From the NCBI RefSeq assembly GCF_001555965.1, contig NZ_LSHX01000027.1:1-24270 (forward strand): 24,270 nt of DNA, written 5' to 3'. The notes below the pieces were generated by a model, which was not told the DNA's origin, searched no databases, and saw nothing but the letters and a program-made list of their open reading frames with translations. Of the stretch, positions 1 through 9,332 are shown one piece after another. Within the stretch, counting starts at the first letter, position 1. Each line of letters starts with the position of its first letter. Made by a program: the position numbers and the translations under genes. Source of the DNA: Sphingomonas sp. CCH21-G11 (GTDB lineage: Bacteria; Pseudomonadota; Alphaproteobacteria; Sphingomonadales; Sphingomonadaceae).

Positions 1-13
1 GGGCGCTGCAGCT

Positions 14-210
14 TGGGGTTGCGCGCGTCCTTCGATACGCGCCCCTTCGACTGCCTGCCAAGGCAGGCGCTCAGGACAGGCTTCGCCAAGCTAAGTCGCT
101 ATTCAGGATGAGCGGGTGTGGGGTCAGATTGAAGCCAAAAAAGGACCGCTCATCCTGAGTAGCCGCTGAGCGAAGTCGAAGCGGCGTATCGAAGGACGCG
201 CGCACCCCCA
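14..210. repeat. Composite palindromic repeat downstream of leuA (copy A)
   Basis: A nested inverted repeat fills the space after the leuA stop. The outer arms are a perfect 20-bp pair at 21-40 and 184-203. An inner pair at 103-115 and 146-158 is 13 bp and perfect. Positions 42-87 carry a segment starting CCCTTCGACTGC, then GCGCTCAGGA, that recurs inside the pyrC-like gene on the opposite strand (about 14415-14460), so both belong to one dispersed family. A run of six T on the minus strand (140-145 region) could help end leuA transcription, but it does not directly follow a strong stem. No protein-coding potential is evident. Confidence 0.75.
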
Positions 211-217
211 GCCCCGA

Positions 218-1885
218 TCACCCCCGCGCCGCGTTCGCCGCGCTGATGACCGCGCGCACGCTGGCGGTGGCGACATCCTCGTCGATGCCGACGCCCCAGT
301 GGGTGCGGCCGTCGCCATCGATGCACTCGACATAGGCGGCGGCGCGCACGTCCGATCCCTTGCCGATCGCGTGCTCGCTATAGTCGGCCACGTCCAGCTC
401 GATCCCGCACGCCTCGCGCAGCGCCGCGACGACGCTGGAAATCAGGCCGTTGCCGCGCCCGCTGACCGACCGGCGCTCGCCCGCCACGACGATGCATCCG
501 GCAAAGATGCGGTCGCCATCGGGTGCGCGGGTTTCCTCATAAGCTTCCAGCGTGATCGGCTGTGCGCCGTCCAGCCGATAGGCGCGCTCGAACGCGCCCC
601 AGATGTCGTCGGCATTGAGCTCGCGGCTGGTCGCATCCGCCAGCGCCTGAACATGGCGGCTGAAATCGGCCTGGAGCCGCTTGGGCAGCTTCAGCCCCTT
701 GTCCTGTTCCAGCACCCAGGCGACGCCGCCCTTGCCCGATTGCGAATTGACGCGGATCACCGCCTCGTAACTGCGGCCGAGATCGGCGGGATCGATCGGC
801 AGATAGGGCACGTCCCAGACCTGGTCGTTGCGCGCCGCCTGCGCGGCAAACCCCTTCTTGATCGCGTCCTGGTGGCTGCCCGAAAAAGCGGTGAACACAA
901 GTTCGCCGGCATAGGGGTGGCGCGGATGGACGGGCAGCTGGTTGCAATATTCGACCGTGCCGATCACCGCGTCGATGTCGGAGAAATCCAGGCCCGGGTC
1001 GATCCCTTGGGTGTACATGTTGAGCGCCAGCGTCACGAGGTCGCAATTGCCGGTGCGCTCGCCATTGCCGAACAGGCAGCCCTCGACCCGGTCAGCCCCC
1101 GCCATCAAACCCAGCTCCGCCGCCGCGATGCCGGTGCCGCGGTCATTATGCGGGTGCAGGCTCAGCACCACGCACTCCCGATTACGGATGTGGCGGCCGA
1201 ACCATTCGATCTGGTCGGCATAGATATTAGGCGTCGCGCATTCGACGGTGGCGGGCAGGTTGAGGATCAGCGGATGATCGGGCGTCGGGCGCAGCACCTC
1301 CATCACCGCCTCGCACACCTCCAGGCTGAAATCGAGTTCGGCGGTGGAGAAGGTTTCGGGCGAATATTCGAAATGCCAATCGGTATCGGGCTGGGCGGCG
1401 GCGCAATCGCGCAGGATCTTTGCTCCCGTCACCGCGATCTCGCGCACTTCATCGCGGCTCATCCCGAACACGATCCGCCGCCACGCCGGGCTGACCGCGT
1501 TATAGAGGTGGACGATCGCGCGCCCGGCCCCGCGCAGGCTTTCGAAGCTGGTCTCGATCAGGTCGCGGCGCGACTGCGTCAGCACCTGCACCGTCACGTC
1601 GTCGGGAATGCGCCCGTCGCGGACCAGGCCGGAGATGAAGTCGAACTCGGTCGCGCCGGCCGAAGGGAACCCGACCTCGATCTCCTTGATGCCGATGCGG
1701 ACGAGCAGGTCGAAGAAGCGGGTCTTCTTCTCCGCATCCATCGGGTCGATCAGCGCCTGGTTGCCGTCGCGCATGTCGGTCGACAGCCAGCGCGGCGGCG
1801 CGGTGATGGTGCGCGAAGGCCATTGCCGGTCGGGCAGGTCGACCTGTGGGAAGGGGCGATATTTGACGGACGGGTCGCGGAGCAT
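218..1885 (-). CDS. leuA: 2-isopropylmalate synthase (LeuA)
   Basis: Cytoplasmic enzyme of the first committed step of leucine synthesis: acetyl-CoA plus 2-oxoisovalerate gives 2-isopropylmalate. It has 555 residues, the length of the long LeuA2-type enzymes. The N-terminal HMGL-like TIM barrel shows the metal/substrate motif [11 protein letters not shown] (residues 35-45), HPHNDRG (244-250) and GNGERTGN (273-280). The C-terminal region from about residue 430 fits the LeuA dimerisation/leucine-feedback domain. The ATG at 1885 has only a weak GAG-type ribosome site, but the N-terminus ([13 protein letters not shown]) is typical of the family. A leucine-rich leader ORF and hairpin upstream suggest attenuation by leucyl-tRNA supply. 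It lies on the same strand as ilvBNC but is separated from them by two unrelated genes. Confidence 0.96.
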   Translation of the reverse strand: MLRDPSVKYRPFPQVDLPDRQWPSRTITAPPRWLSTDMRDGNQALIDPMDAEKKTRFFDLLVRIGIKEIEVGFPSAGATEFDFISGLVRDGRIPDDVTVQVLTQSRRDLIETSFESLRGAGRAIVHLYNAVSPAWRRIVFGMSRDEVREIAVTGAKILRDCAAAQPDTDWHFEYSPETFSTAELDFSLEVCEAVMEVLRPTPDHPLILNLPATVECATPNIYADQIEWFGRHIRNRECVVLSLHPHNDRGTGIAAAELGLMAGADRVEGCLFGNGERTGNCDLVTLALNMYTQGIDPGLDFSDIDAVIGTVEYCNQLPVHPRHPYAGELVFTAFSGSHQDAIKKGFAAQAARNDQVWDVPYLPIDPADLGRSYEAVIRVNSQSGKGGVAWVLEQDKGLKLPKRLQADFSRHVQALADATSRELNADDIWGAFERAYRLDGAQPITLEAYEETRAPDGDRIFAGCIVVAGERRSVSGRGNGLISSVVAALREACGIELDVADYSEHAIGKGSDVRAAAYVECIDGDGRTHWGVGIDEDVATASVRAVISAANAARG

Positions 1886-1933
1886 GGTCGGCGGCTCTTT
1901 TCGCTGGCGTTGGGTTCGGTCGGCGGCGTTTCA

Positions 1934-1973
1934 CCCTCAAGGGGGACGCGCAACCGCGCTACCCCCTCAAGGG
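1934..1973 (-). promoter_or_regulatory. Candidate attenuator hairpin in leuA leader
   Basis: Immediately after the leader ORF the minus strand has two copies of CCCTTGAGGG (plus-strand 1964-1973 and 1934-1943). Between them is an imperfect hairpin: AGGGGG/CCCCCT arms at 1962-1967 and 1940-1945, then a 2x2 internal loop, then a GCGC/GCGC stem (1948-1951 with 1956-1959) closed by a four-base loop. The leader stop codon overlaps the edge of the stem, so a ribosome finishing the leader would cover it. No U-run follows. If this is an attenuator it may be Rho-dependent or act on translation. The role is inferred. Confidence 0.45.
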
Positions 1974-2014
1974 CAGGTAAGCAGCAGGGCGAACAGCTTC
2001 GGCGCAACGATCAT
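1967..2014 (-). CDS. leuL: Putative leuA leader peptide (15 aa, leucine-rich)
   Basis: A short ORF on the leuA strand, MIVAPKLFALLLTCP, stops 81 bases before the leuA start. Four of 15 residues are leucine, three of them consecutive (CTG CTG CTT), with isoleucine and valine nearby. This composition and its place before a GC hairpin fit the leader peptides that sense leucyl-tRNA in bacterial leucine-operon attenuators. No clear Shine-Dalgarno precedes the ATG, so it could be read from a leaderless transcript. The gene name is by analogy only; expression is not shown. Confidence 0.5.
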   Translation of the reverse strand: MIVAPKLFALLLTCP

Positions 2015-2080
2015 GCGCGGGTGATGGCGCAGGCGACGGATGATGTCCAGTGGAGAGTGGGGCGTAAGTCTGAAATGGCC

Positions 2081-2159
2081 GTCATGCCAGCGCAGGCTGG
2101 CATCTCGTGCCGCAGGTCGCGCGTGGGTGGCTTGAGGCCCCAGCTTTCGCTGGGGCGAC
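2081..2159. repeat. REP-doublet-like inverted repeat between yceI and leuA
   Basis: Two related half-units of about 26 bp face each other. The first starts GTCATGCCAGCG and contains an 8-bp hairpin (2084-2091/2096-2103). The second, read on the minus strand, starts GTCGCCCCAGCG and contains a 7-bp hairpin (2138-2144/2149-2155). Read as protein, the first gives the MPAQAGIS string often seen in spurious ORFs, which marks it as a dispersed repeat. The rest of the 1886-2227 gap holds the leader ORF, the hairpin and presumably the leuA promoter, which I could not place confidently. Confidence 0.75.
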
Positions 2160-2227
2160 GTCGAAACGGCCTCGGTTGCCGGGTGGGGCCTGTCCGCGCG
2201 ATCTCCGCCCGCCAGGCCCCTGCCACC

Positions 2228-2857
2228 TCACTGCTTTTCGAACGCGACGCTGATGTCCAGTTCGACCTCATCGCCGACCAGGGGAATGCCATAGCTGACG
2301 CCAAAGTCGGAACGCTTGATCGTCGTCTCGGCCTCGAAGCCGACGGTTTCCTTCTTGTTGTAGGGGTTGGTGCCCGCGCCGACGAACTCGGCCTCCAGCG
2401 TCACCGGCTTGGTCACGCCGTTGAGCGTCAGATTGCCGGTGATCTCGGCCTCCATGCCGTTCACCTTGACCGCGGTGGAGACGAAGCGGGCAGGGGCCGG
2501 GCTGGGGCCGAAGAAGTCGGGCTTGCCGCCGTCCTTGCCCGCGCGCAGCAGATGCTCGGTCAGCCCCTTGCTGGCCGTGGTGACGCCCGCGACGGGGATC
2601 GTCACATCGACCTTGGCTGCCGCCGGGTTCTTGGGATCGAGCACCAGCGTTCCGGCGACATCGCCAAAAATGCCGTAATAATCGTTGAAGCCGAAGTGGT
2701 TGACCTCAAAGCCGATCAGCGAATGCGACGGGTCGGTCGCATAGGTGCCGCCGGTGATGCGGCTGGCATCCTGTGCGCCGGGCGCCTGGGGCGTGGACTG
2801 GCCAACCAGCGGCGTGGCGACGGCAAGGGCGATGACGGCAGTCAGGATCGGACGCAT
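2228..2857 (-). CDS. Secreted YceI-family lipid-binding protein
   Basis: A 209-residue protein with a signal peptide (positive start, hydrophobic stretch about residues 4-18, likely cleavage near VGQ-S). It is followed by one YceI domain over the rest of the chain. YceI proteins form a lipocalin-like barrel that binds isoprenoid-type lipids such as polyprenyl chains in the periplasm. Family signs visible here are the start GTYATDPSHSLIGFEVNHFG, the central NGVTKPVTLEAEF strand pair and the late IKRSDFGVSYGIPLVGDEVEL. The ATG at 2857 follows a GGGGA site. It has its own spacing on both sides and no obvious functional partner, so substrate and role remain open. Confidence 0.92.
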   Translation of the reverse strand: MRPILTAVIALAVATPLVGQSTPQAPGAQDASRITGGTYATDPSHSLIGFEVNHFGFNDYYGIFGDVAGTLVLDPKNPAAAKVDVTIPVAGVTTASKGLTEHLLRAGKDGGKPDFFGPSPAPARFVSTAVKVNGMEAEITGNLTLNGVTKPVTLEAEFVGAGTNPYNKKETVGFEAETTIKRSDFGVSYGIPLVGDEVELDISVAFEKQ

Positions 2858-3005
2858 GGAGGTTTCCCCGTTTGGTGAAAGACGTAAGGGAAATAGGGGC
2901 TGGTGGGGAAGATGTGAACCGTGCGGTGTGGAAACCGACCGTTTCGGGGTAGTTGGACTGAGGCATGTCTGACCGATCGGTGCGACGTCCCCGTCGTGAA
3001 ATCAA

Positions 3006-3794
3006 TCAAAAACCTGTGTCTCGCGCGCCATGTTTAACTATAGATTCAATGTAATATGGTGGCCACGCGATTCCCAAGTGGACCTCTGTTCCGATAGGAT
3101 TAAATAGTCGACCGGTGTACATACCGAAGAAAAAAGAGCGTCCATTATTACCGTGATAACCAAATACATGTCGATCACGATCCCAGGGATATGATCTTTT
3201 GATTATCGGAGCTCCCGACATGCCGGGGCGTGAAGCTGTATCAATCAACCAATAGGGCCGGATCGACCGATCAATCAGCCATTCAGAAGCTAGGCTTCCC
3301 CTCTTCCAAATCGGAAGTTTTGACTCATCAATGCCGAGGGGGAAGCCTAGGATATATACGTCTTGCCCAACGGCAATTCCATCCCATTCACTCGGTAGCT
3401 TATTTATGGGATAAGCGGTTGCATCGATTGGACATTCGATTGGCAAAACAGCAATGTCGACATCTGAGCCTTTTTCCGCGTCAACAAGCCATAGAGGCTC
3501 TCCTGATTCATCTCGTATGGGAATGGTCCAAGCCGCTTTCCGACCGATTGGCGGCTTTGTCAGATTCCACCAAACTGTAATGAAGTTAGGCTCTGCTAAC
3601 GTAGGAGAGATATGCTTCTTATCTTCAAAATTGCGACCAGACAGGCAATGCCAAGCAGTTATCAAAAAAAGTTGGTCTTCTTCTTCAAAAAAGAACGCCG
3701 TTCCCGTCGAAAGAAGTTGCTCATTGAACTTCATTTCAATGGGAACCGAAGATAGGGAATACCAGTCAAATTTTGTTGGCTGATTGAGGTCCAT
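3006..3794 (-). CDS. Trypsin-like (chymotrypsin-fold) peptidase domain protein, AT-rich
   Basis: A 262-residue protein with an apparent chymotrypsin-fold serine-protease core: His49 in TAWHC, Asp113 in DVDIAVL and Ser193 in RPGMSGAP form a plausible catalytic triad, and GQDVYILGFPLG resembles the central strand of HtrA-like and trypsin_2 domains. The serine motif is GxSGA, not the usual GxSGG. No signal peptide, membrane segment or PDZ domain is visible, so it is probably cytoplasmic. The ATG at 3794 has a good GGAG site 8 bases upstream. Base composition differs from its neighbours: positions 3661-3720 count to 40% G+C against 72% in a pyrC-like stretch (14041-14100). It sits alone between ilvC and yceI. 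I infer horizontal acquisition. Function unknown; stand-alone proteases of this kind occur in some defence and stress loci, but no partner is present. Confidence 0.8.
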   Translation of the reverse strand: MDLNQPTKFDWYSLSSVPIEMKFNEQLLSTGTAFFFEEEDQLFLITAWHCLSGRNFEDKKHISPTLAEPNFITVWWNLTKPPIGRKAAWTIPIRDESGEPLWLVDAEKGSDVDIAVLPIECPIDATAYPINKLPSEWDGIAVGQDVYILGFPLGIDESKLPIWKRGSLASEWLIDRSIRPYWLIDTASRPGMSGAPIIKRSYPWDRDRHVFGYHGNNGRSFFFGMYTGRLFNPIGTEVHLGIAWPPYYIESIVKHGARDTGF

Positions 3795-3849
3795 ATTTCC
3801 GCTCCAAAAAAGTGCGCGATAGGTAATCGCTGAGCAATGGACAGCTGTG

Positions 3850-4989
<1,140 letters not shown>

Positions 4990-5505
4990 TCAGGCGGCTT
5001 CGTTCCCCCGCGAAATCGCGACGATGCCGGTGCGGGCGATCTCGATCAGGCCGACTTCGCGCATCAACTCGACGAACTTGTCGATCTTTTCGGTGCCGCC
5101 GGTCACTTCGAACACGAAGCTGGAGATGGTCGCGTCGACCACGCGGGCGCGGTACACTTCGGCCAGCCTCAGCGCCTCGATCCGCATGTCGCCGGTCCCA
5201 CGCACTTTCACGAGCGCCAGCTCGCGCTCGACATGCGGGCCCATCACGGTCAGGTCGCTGACCTTGTGCACCGGCACCAGCCGCTCGAGCTGGGCGACGA
5301 TCTGTTCGAGCACCGACGCGCTGGCCGAGGTGACGATGGTGATGCGGCTGACCGAATCATCGTCGCTGATCTCGCTGACCGTCAGGCTTTCGATGTTGTA
5401 GCCGCGCGCGGTGAACATGCCGGCGATCCGCGCCAGGATGCCGGGCTCGTTGTCGACGAGGACGGCGAGGGTGTGCCGCTCGCGCAGTTCTTCCTTGATG
5501 TGCAT
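4990..5505 (-). CDS. ilvN: Acetolactate synthase small (regulatory) subunit IlvN/IlvH
   Basis: A 171-residue regulatory subunit of acetohydroxyacid synthase, which gives the holoenzyme full activity and valine feedback sensitivity. The N-terminal ACT domain is clear (HTLAVLVDNEPGILARIAGM, then FTARGYNIESLTVSEI), followed by the family C-terminal domain ending GLIEIARTGIVAISRG. The chosen ATG at 5505 (MHIKEELRERHTL) has a GGAG site 8 bases upstream. A longer in-frame start at 5610 would add 35 residues translated from a palindromic repeat and is rejected. It lies downstream of ilvB and upstream of ilvC on the same strand. Confidence 0.95.
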   Translation of the reverse strand: MHIKEELRERHTLAVLVDNEPGILARIAGMFTARGYNIESLTVSEISDDDSVSRITIVTSASASVLEQIVAQLERLVPVHKVSDLTVMGPHVERELALVKVRGTGDMRIEALRLAEVYRARVVDATISSFVFEVTGGTEKIDKFVELMREVGLIEIARTGIVAISRGNEAA

Positions 5506-5519
5506 GTTATTCTCCAGCT

Positions 5520-5652
5520 CCTCCCCGAGCTTGCTCGGGGAGGTGGCGGCGCGAAGCGCTGACGGAGGGGCGTCGGCGCAGCCGGCGAGCTGCGCTCGCG
5601 GCCCCTCCACCGCTCTGCGAGCGGTCCCCCTCCCCGAGCAAGCTCGGGGAGG
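5520..5652. repeat. Inverted palindromic repeat pair in ilvB-ilvN spacer
   Basis: Two perfect stem-loops with 11-bp arms CCTCCCCGAGC/GCTCGGGGAGG lie at 5520-5543 (TT loop) and 5629-5652 (AA loop). Each continues inward through a small variable hairpin to GGAGGGGC or its complement, so the element is two inverted copies of one unit. This fills nearly the whole gap between ilvB and ilvN. The sequence type is a common dispersed intergenic repeat in sphingomonads and other alphaproteobacteria. It could act as an mRNA stabiliser or partial terminator between the subunit genes; that is inference. Confidence 0.85.
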
Positions 5653-5673
5653 ACCTGTCCATCCAATCCATCA

Positions 5674-7419
5674 TCACACCAGCGCCTTGGCTTCGTCGTC
5701 CATTTCGCCCGAGACTTGGGCGGCACCCAGCAGCATGTCGGTGTGCGCCGCGCCGCTGGGAATCATCGGGAAGCAGTTGGCGAGCTTCGCCACCCGGCAA
5801 TCGACGATCACCGGCCCGTCATGCGCGAGCATGTCGGCGATCCCCGCATCGAGCTGGTCGCGCTGCTCGATCAGGATGCCCTTCCAGCCATAAGCCTCGC
5901 CCAGCTTCACGAAATCGGGCAGGCTGTCCGAATAGCTCTCGGCATAGCGCGACTGATAGGTCAGCTCCTGCCACTGGCGCACCATCCCCATATATTCGTT
6001 GTTGAGGATGAAGATCTTGACCGGCAGGCGATATTGCGTCGCCGTCGCCAGTTCCTGGATGTTCATCTGGATCGACGCTTCGCCGGCAATGTCGATGACC
6101 AGCGCATTCGGGTTGCCCAGCTGCGCGCCGATCGCGGCGGGCAGGCCATAGCCCATGGTGCCCAGGCCGCCGCTGGTCAGCCATTTGTTGGGCTGTTCGA
6201 AATGGAAATGCTGTGCCGCCCACATCTGGTGCTGGCCGACTTCGGTAGTGATGATCGGGTCGCGGTGGCGGGTCGCTTCCCACAGCGCCCGGATCGCGCG
6301 CTGCGGCATGATATCGGTCCCGCGCTCATCGAATTCCAGGCAGCGTTTGGCGCGCCAGCCGTCGATCCGCGCCCACCATTCGGCCAGATCGGGCTTGGGC
6401 AACTGCCGCGTTTTCCAGATGCGGACCATGTCCTCCAGCGCGTGGCCGACATCGGCGACGACGGCCAGGTCGACGCGCACCACCTTGTTGATCGACGAGC
6501 GGTCGATATCGATGTGGATCTTGCGGCTGTGCGGGCTGAACGCATCCAGCCGCCCGGTAACGCGATCGTCGAAGCGGCTGCCGAGCGCGACGATCAGGTC
6601 AGCCTTGTTCATCGCCATATTGGCTTCATAGGTGCCGTGCATCCCCAGCATCCCCAGCCATTGCGGCGAGGAAGCGGGGAGGGCACCCAGCCCCATCAGC
6701 GTGGAGGTGACCGGCGCGCCGGTGATCCGGGCGAGCTCGCGCAGCAGTTGCGAGGCACCGGGCCCCGAATTGATGATGCCGCCGCCGGTGTAGAGGATCG
6801 GGCGCTCGGCCGCCGCGATCATCTCCACCGCCGCCTCGATCGCGGCGCGGTCCGCCTTCACCTGCGGGCGATAGGTCTTGTGCTGGATCGGTCCGGGCTT
6901 GGCATAGCGCGCGGTCGCGACCTGAACATCCTTGGGGATGTCGACCACCACCGGGCCGGGACGGCCCGAGGTCGCGATGTGGAACGCTTCATGGATCACG
7001 TCGCCCAGCCGCGCCGGATCCTTCACCAGGTAATTATGCTTGGTGCAGTGGCGCGTGATGCCCACCGTGTCGGCCTCCTGAAATGCATCGGTGCCGATCA
7101 GCGTCGTCGGGACCTGTCCCGTGATGACGACCATCGGGATCGAATCCATCAGCGCGTCGGTGATGCCGGTGACCGCATTGGTGGCGCCGGGGCCGGAGGT
7201 GACCAGCACGACGCCGGGCTTGCCGGTCGACCGCGCATAGCCCTCCGCGGCATGGGTCGCGGCCTGTTCGTGACGGACCAGGATGTGGCGGATCCGCTTC
7301 TGCTTGAACAGCGCATCGTAGATCGGGAGCACCGCGCCGCCGGGATAGCCGAACACGACCTCCACACCGAGGTCGCACAACGCCTCGATCAGGATGTCGG
7401 CTCCGCTCTTCTCCGCCAC
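5674..7419 (-). CDS. ilvB: Acetolactate synthase large (catalytic) subunit
   Basis: Thiamine-diphosphate enzyme condensing two pyruvates, or pyruvate and 2-oxobutyrate, in the first common step of branched-chain amino-acid synthesis. With the GTG start at 7419 it has 581 residues. The N-terminal TPP domain carries GYPGGAVLPIYDAL and the catalytic Glu51 in RHEQAA. The central FAD-type domain and the C-terminal TPP-binding domain (GEAS at about 446-449, then NNEYMGMVRQWQEL) follow. GEAS replaces the textbook GDGS; from memory this is frequent in alphaproteobacterial AHAS. The GTG start is supported by GGAGA about 8 bases upstream. A TTG at 7512 would give a 31-residue extension that overlaps a promoter-like TTGACG, and is rejected. 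Works with IlvN. Confidence 0.95.
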   Translation of the reverse strand: MAEKSGADILIEALCDLGVEVVFGYPGGAVLPIYDALFKQKRIRHILVRHEQAATHAAEGYARSTGKPGVVLVTSGPGATNAVTGITDALMDSIPMVVITGQVPTTLIGTDAFQEADTVGITRHCTKHNYLVKDPARLGDVIHEAFHIATSGRPGPVVVDIPKDVQVATARYAKPGPIQHKTYRPQVKADRAAIEAAVEMIAAAERPILYTGGGIINSGPGASQLLRELARITGAPVTSTLMGLGALPASSPQWLGMLGMHGTYEANMAMNKADLIVALGSRFDDRVTGRLDAFSPHSRKIHIDIDRSSINKVVRVDLAVVADVGHALEDMVRIWKTRQLPKPDLAEWWARIDGWRAKRCLEFDERGTDIMPQRAIRALWEATRHRDPIITTEVGQHQMWAAQHFHFEQPNKWLTSGGLGTMGYGLPAAIGAQLGNPNALVIDIAGEASIQMNIQELATATQYRLPVKIFILNNEYMGMVRQWQELTYQSRYAESYSDSLPDFVKLGEAYGWKGILIEQRDQLDAGIADMLAHDGPVIVDCRVAKLANCFPMIPSGAAHTDMLLGAAQVSGEMDDEAKALV

Positions 7420-7475
7420 GTCGGGTCTCCAATAACCGGGCAAAACCGCCTTGCCGGCGCGTTTAGCACAAAAGT

Positions 7476-7515
7476 GAGCGGCGCTGCTAACCGCATTAAA
7501 AATGCGCGTCAACCG
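7476..7515 (-). promoter_or_regulatory. Possible ilvB promoter and small inverted repeat
   Basis: Reading toward ilvB, TTGACG (7512-7507) is followed after 16 bases by TTAGCA, a fair match to a sigma-70-like promoter. The spacer is an inverted repeat, CGCATT-TTT-AATGCG (7492-7506). A regulator could bind there, or it may be chance. It starts immediately after the miaA stop, which suggests ilvB need not depend on miaA transcription. Confidence 0.3.
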
Positions 7516-8454
7516 TTAAATTTGTAATCTTCTTTCAAATTCGATCTGCGATGTTGTCGGATCCGCGTGCGAGATGCGCGGCCATTCAGGCGGCGGCTGG
7601 TGGCGGAACCAGGTGTATTGGCGCTTGGCATATTGGCGGGTCGCGGCCTGCGCGCGGGCGAGTGCGGTCGCGCGGTCGATGCGCCCCGCCAGCCATTCCG
7701 CGATTTCGGTCACCCCGATCGCGCGGCGCACCGGCGCGCTCGCGGCGACGTCGGGACGGGCGATCAGCGCGCGCACTTCGTCGACCGCGCCACCGTCGAA
7801 CATCGCCGCCAGCCGCCGGTCGCAGCGTTCGGCGAGCCAGGCGCGCTCGGGCAGCAATATCGACGCGACGATCGCCACGCGTCCGCCGATGCCGCCCACC
7901 CGGTCCGCCTGCCATGCACGCAGCGGCCGTCCGGTCGCACGTACCACCTCCAGCGCGCGGGCGACGCGGGTCGTGTCGGTCGCGCGCAGCAGTGCCGCGC
8001 CCGCCGGGTCGAGCCGTGCCAGTTCGGCATGCGCCGCCGCGACGGGCAGCGCGCGGACCTCGGCGCGCAGCTCGGGCGGAATGTCGGGCACCGGCGCAAT
8101 GCCGTCGATCAGGGTGCGTAGATACATGCCCGTTCCGCCGACCAGGATCGGCAACGACCCGGCGGCGATCGCCGCGTCGATCGCGGCGGCGGCTTCCGCG
8201 GCCCATTGCGCCGCCGAATAGGGCTGCGCACCGTCGACATGCCCGAACAGCCGGTGCAGGGCCTGTGCCTCCTCCGCGACGGTGGGGCGCGCCGACAGGA
8301 CGCGCAGGTTGCGATAGACCTGGGCGGAATCGGCGTTGATGATCGTGCCGCCGGTGCATTTCGCCAGTTCGAGCGCAAGCGCGGACTTGCCGCTGGCCGT
8401 CGGCCCTGCAATGAGCGCGACTTTAGGGGGTTCAAGGGAAGGTGCGATGTTCAT
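7516..8454 (-). CDS. miaA: tRNA dimethylallyltransferase MiaA
   Basis: Transfers a dimethylallyl group to N6 of A37 in tRNAs reading UNN codons. It has 312 residues, normal for the family. The P-loop GPTASGKS is at residues 17-24, followed by [11 protein letters not shown] and the prenyl-acceptor region [13 protein letters not shown]. The C-terminal [16 protein letters not shown] motif is characteristic. The only plausible start before the P-loop is the ATG at 8454, although no clear ribosome site precedes it. That start overlaps the beginning of divergent serB by 8 bases. ilvB follows on the same strand, with a likely own promoter. Confidence 0.95.
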   Translation of the reverse strand: MNIAPSLEPPKVALIAGPTASGKSALALELAKCTGGTIINADSAQVYRNLRVLSARPTVAEEAQALHRLFGHVDGAQPYSAAQWAAEAAAAIDAAIAAGSLPILVGGTGMYLRTLIDGIAPVPDIPPELRAEVRALPVAAAHAELARLDPAGAALLRATDTTRVARALEVVRATGRPLRAWQADRVGGIGGRVAIVASILLPERAWLAERCDRRLAAMFDGGAVDEVRALIARPDVAASAPVRRAIGVTEIAEWLAGRIDRATALARAQAATRQYAKRQYTWFRHQPPPEWPRISHADPTTSQIEFERRLQI

Positions 8455-9325
8455 CGCGACCGTGATAGCAGCGGCCGGCGTTCATGCGGGCGATATTTCG
8501 GAACTGCGCGACCGGCTGCACGACGCCGGCTGCGGGCCGGTCGACTGGGGCTGGATCGACGACGGGATCGCCGCCGACATCGCGTTCGGGCTGGCCCCCG
8601 ATGCGGCACGCGTCGCGCTGGAGGGCGCGATCGCGCGGTCGGACATCGTCGTTCAGCCCGCGCATGGCCGGCGCAAGCACTTGCTGGTCGCCGATATGGA
8701 TTCGACGATGATCACCGTCGAATGCATCGACGAGCTGGCCGACTATGCGGGGCTGAAGGCGGAGATTTCCGCCGTTACCGAGCGCGCGATGCGCGGCGAA
8801 CTCGATTTCGAGGCCGCGCTCGATTCACGCGTCGCGCTGCTCGCCGGGCTTGAGGAGGGGACGATCGACGAATGCCTCGCCGACCGGGTGGAGGTCATGC
8901 CCGGCGCGGTCGAACTGGTGCGCACGATGCGCGGCTGGGGCGCGGTGACGGTGCTGGTCTCCGGCGGCTTTACGCGGTTTGCCGAGCCGGTCGGGGCGAC
9001 GATCGGCTTCGACCGCGTGATCGCCAACCGGCTAGAGATTGCGGACGCAAAGCTGACGGGCCGGGTGCTTCGCCCGATCGTCGATGCGCGCGTGAAGGAA
9101 CAGGTGCTGCTCGACACCGCCGCCGCCGAACGGCTCGATCGCCCGGCCACGCTTGCGGTCGGCGACGGGGCGAACGACCTGCCGATGCTGCGCGCGGCGG
9201 GGCTGGGGATCGCCTATCACGCCAAGCCGGTGGTCGCCGCCGAAGCGGATGCGCGGATCGGTCACCACGACCTGACCGCCTTGCTCTACGCGCAGGGCGT
9301 GCCCCGCGCGCAATGGGTGGAATGA
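8447..9325 (+). CDS. serB: Phosphoserine phosphatase SerB
   Basis: HAD-superfamily phosphatase of the last step of serine synthesis (phosphoserine to serine); cytoplasmic. Residue signs: DxD motif D83-M-D85-S-T, motif II VSGGF at 171-175, motif IV GDGAND at 239-244. The roughly 75-residue N-terminal extension resembles the ACT-like part of long SerB proteins. The start at 8447 has AAGG a few bases upstream and gives 292 residues; a frame opening at 8336 runs antisense through miaA and is rejected. The gene diverges from miaA with overlapping starts and converges with the Sel1-SPOR gene 7 bases beyond its stop. Confidence 0.95.
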   Translation: MFIATVIAAAGVHAGDISELRDRLHDAGCGPVDWGWIDDGIAADIAFGLAPDAARVALEGAIARSDIVVQPAHGRRKHLLVADMDSTMITVECIDELADYAGLKAEISAVTERAMRGELDFEAALDSRVALLAGLEEGTIDECLADRVEVMPGAVELVRTMRGWGAVTVLVSGGFTRFAEPVGATIGFDRVIANRLEIADAKLTGRVLRPIVDARVKEQVLLDTAAAERLDRPATLAVGDGANDLPMLRAAGLGIAYHAKPVVAAEADARIGHHDLTALLYAQGVPRAQWVE

Positions 9326-9332
9326 AGCGGGT

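Noticed and set aside
299..2878. 859-residue open frame on the plus strand across leuA and yceI
   Set aside because: Antisense to two clear genes; compositionally a high-GC shadow with no recognisable domain.
5506..5610. Upstream extension of ilvN by 35 residues
   Set aside because: Would be translated from the palindromic repeat; the ATG at 5505 has a good ribosome site and matches family length.
7389..7496. 35-codon ORF (MRLAAPLTFVLNAP...) upstream of ilvB considered as a leader peptide
   Set aside because: Not strongly enriched in Ile/Leu/Val, overlaps the ilvB start and has no terminator-like hairpin after it.
5716..7527. 603-residue plus-strand frame opposite ilvB
   Set aside because: Antisense shadow of ilvB, rich in Arg/His/Asp with no domain signs.
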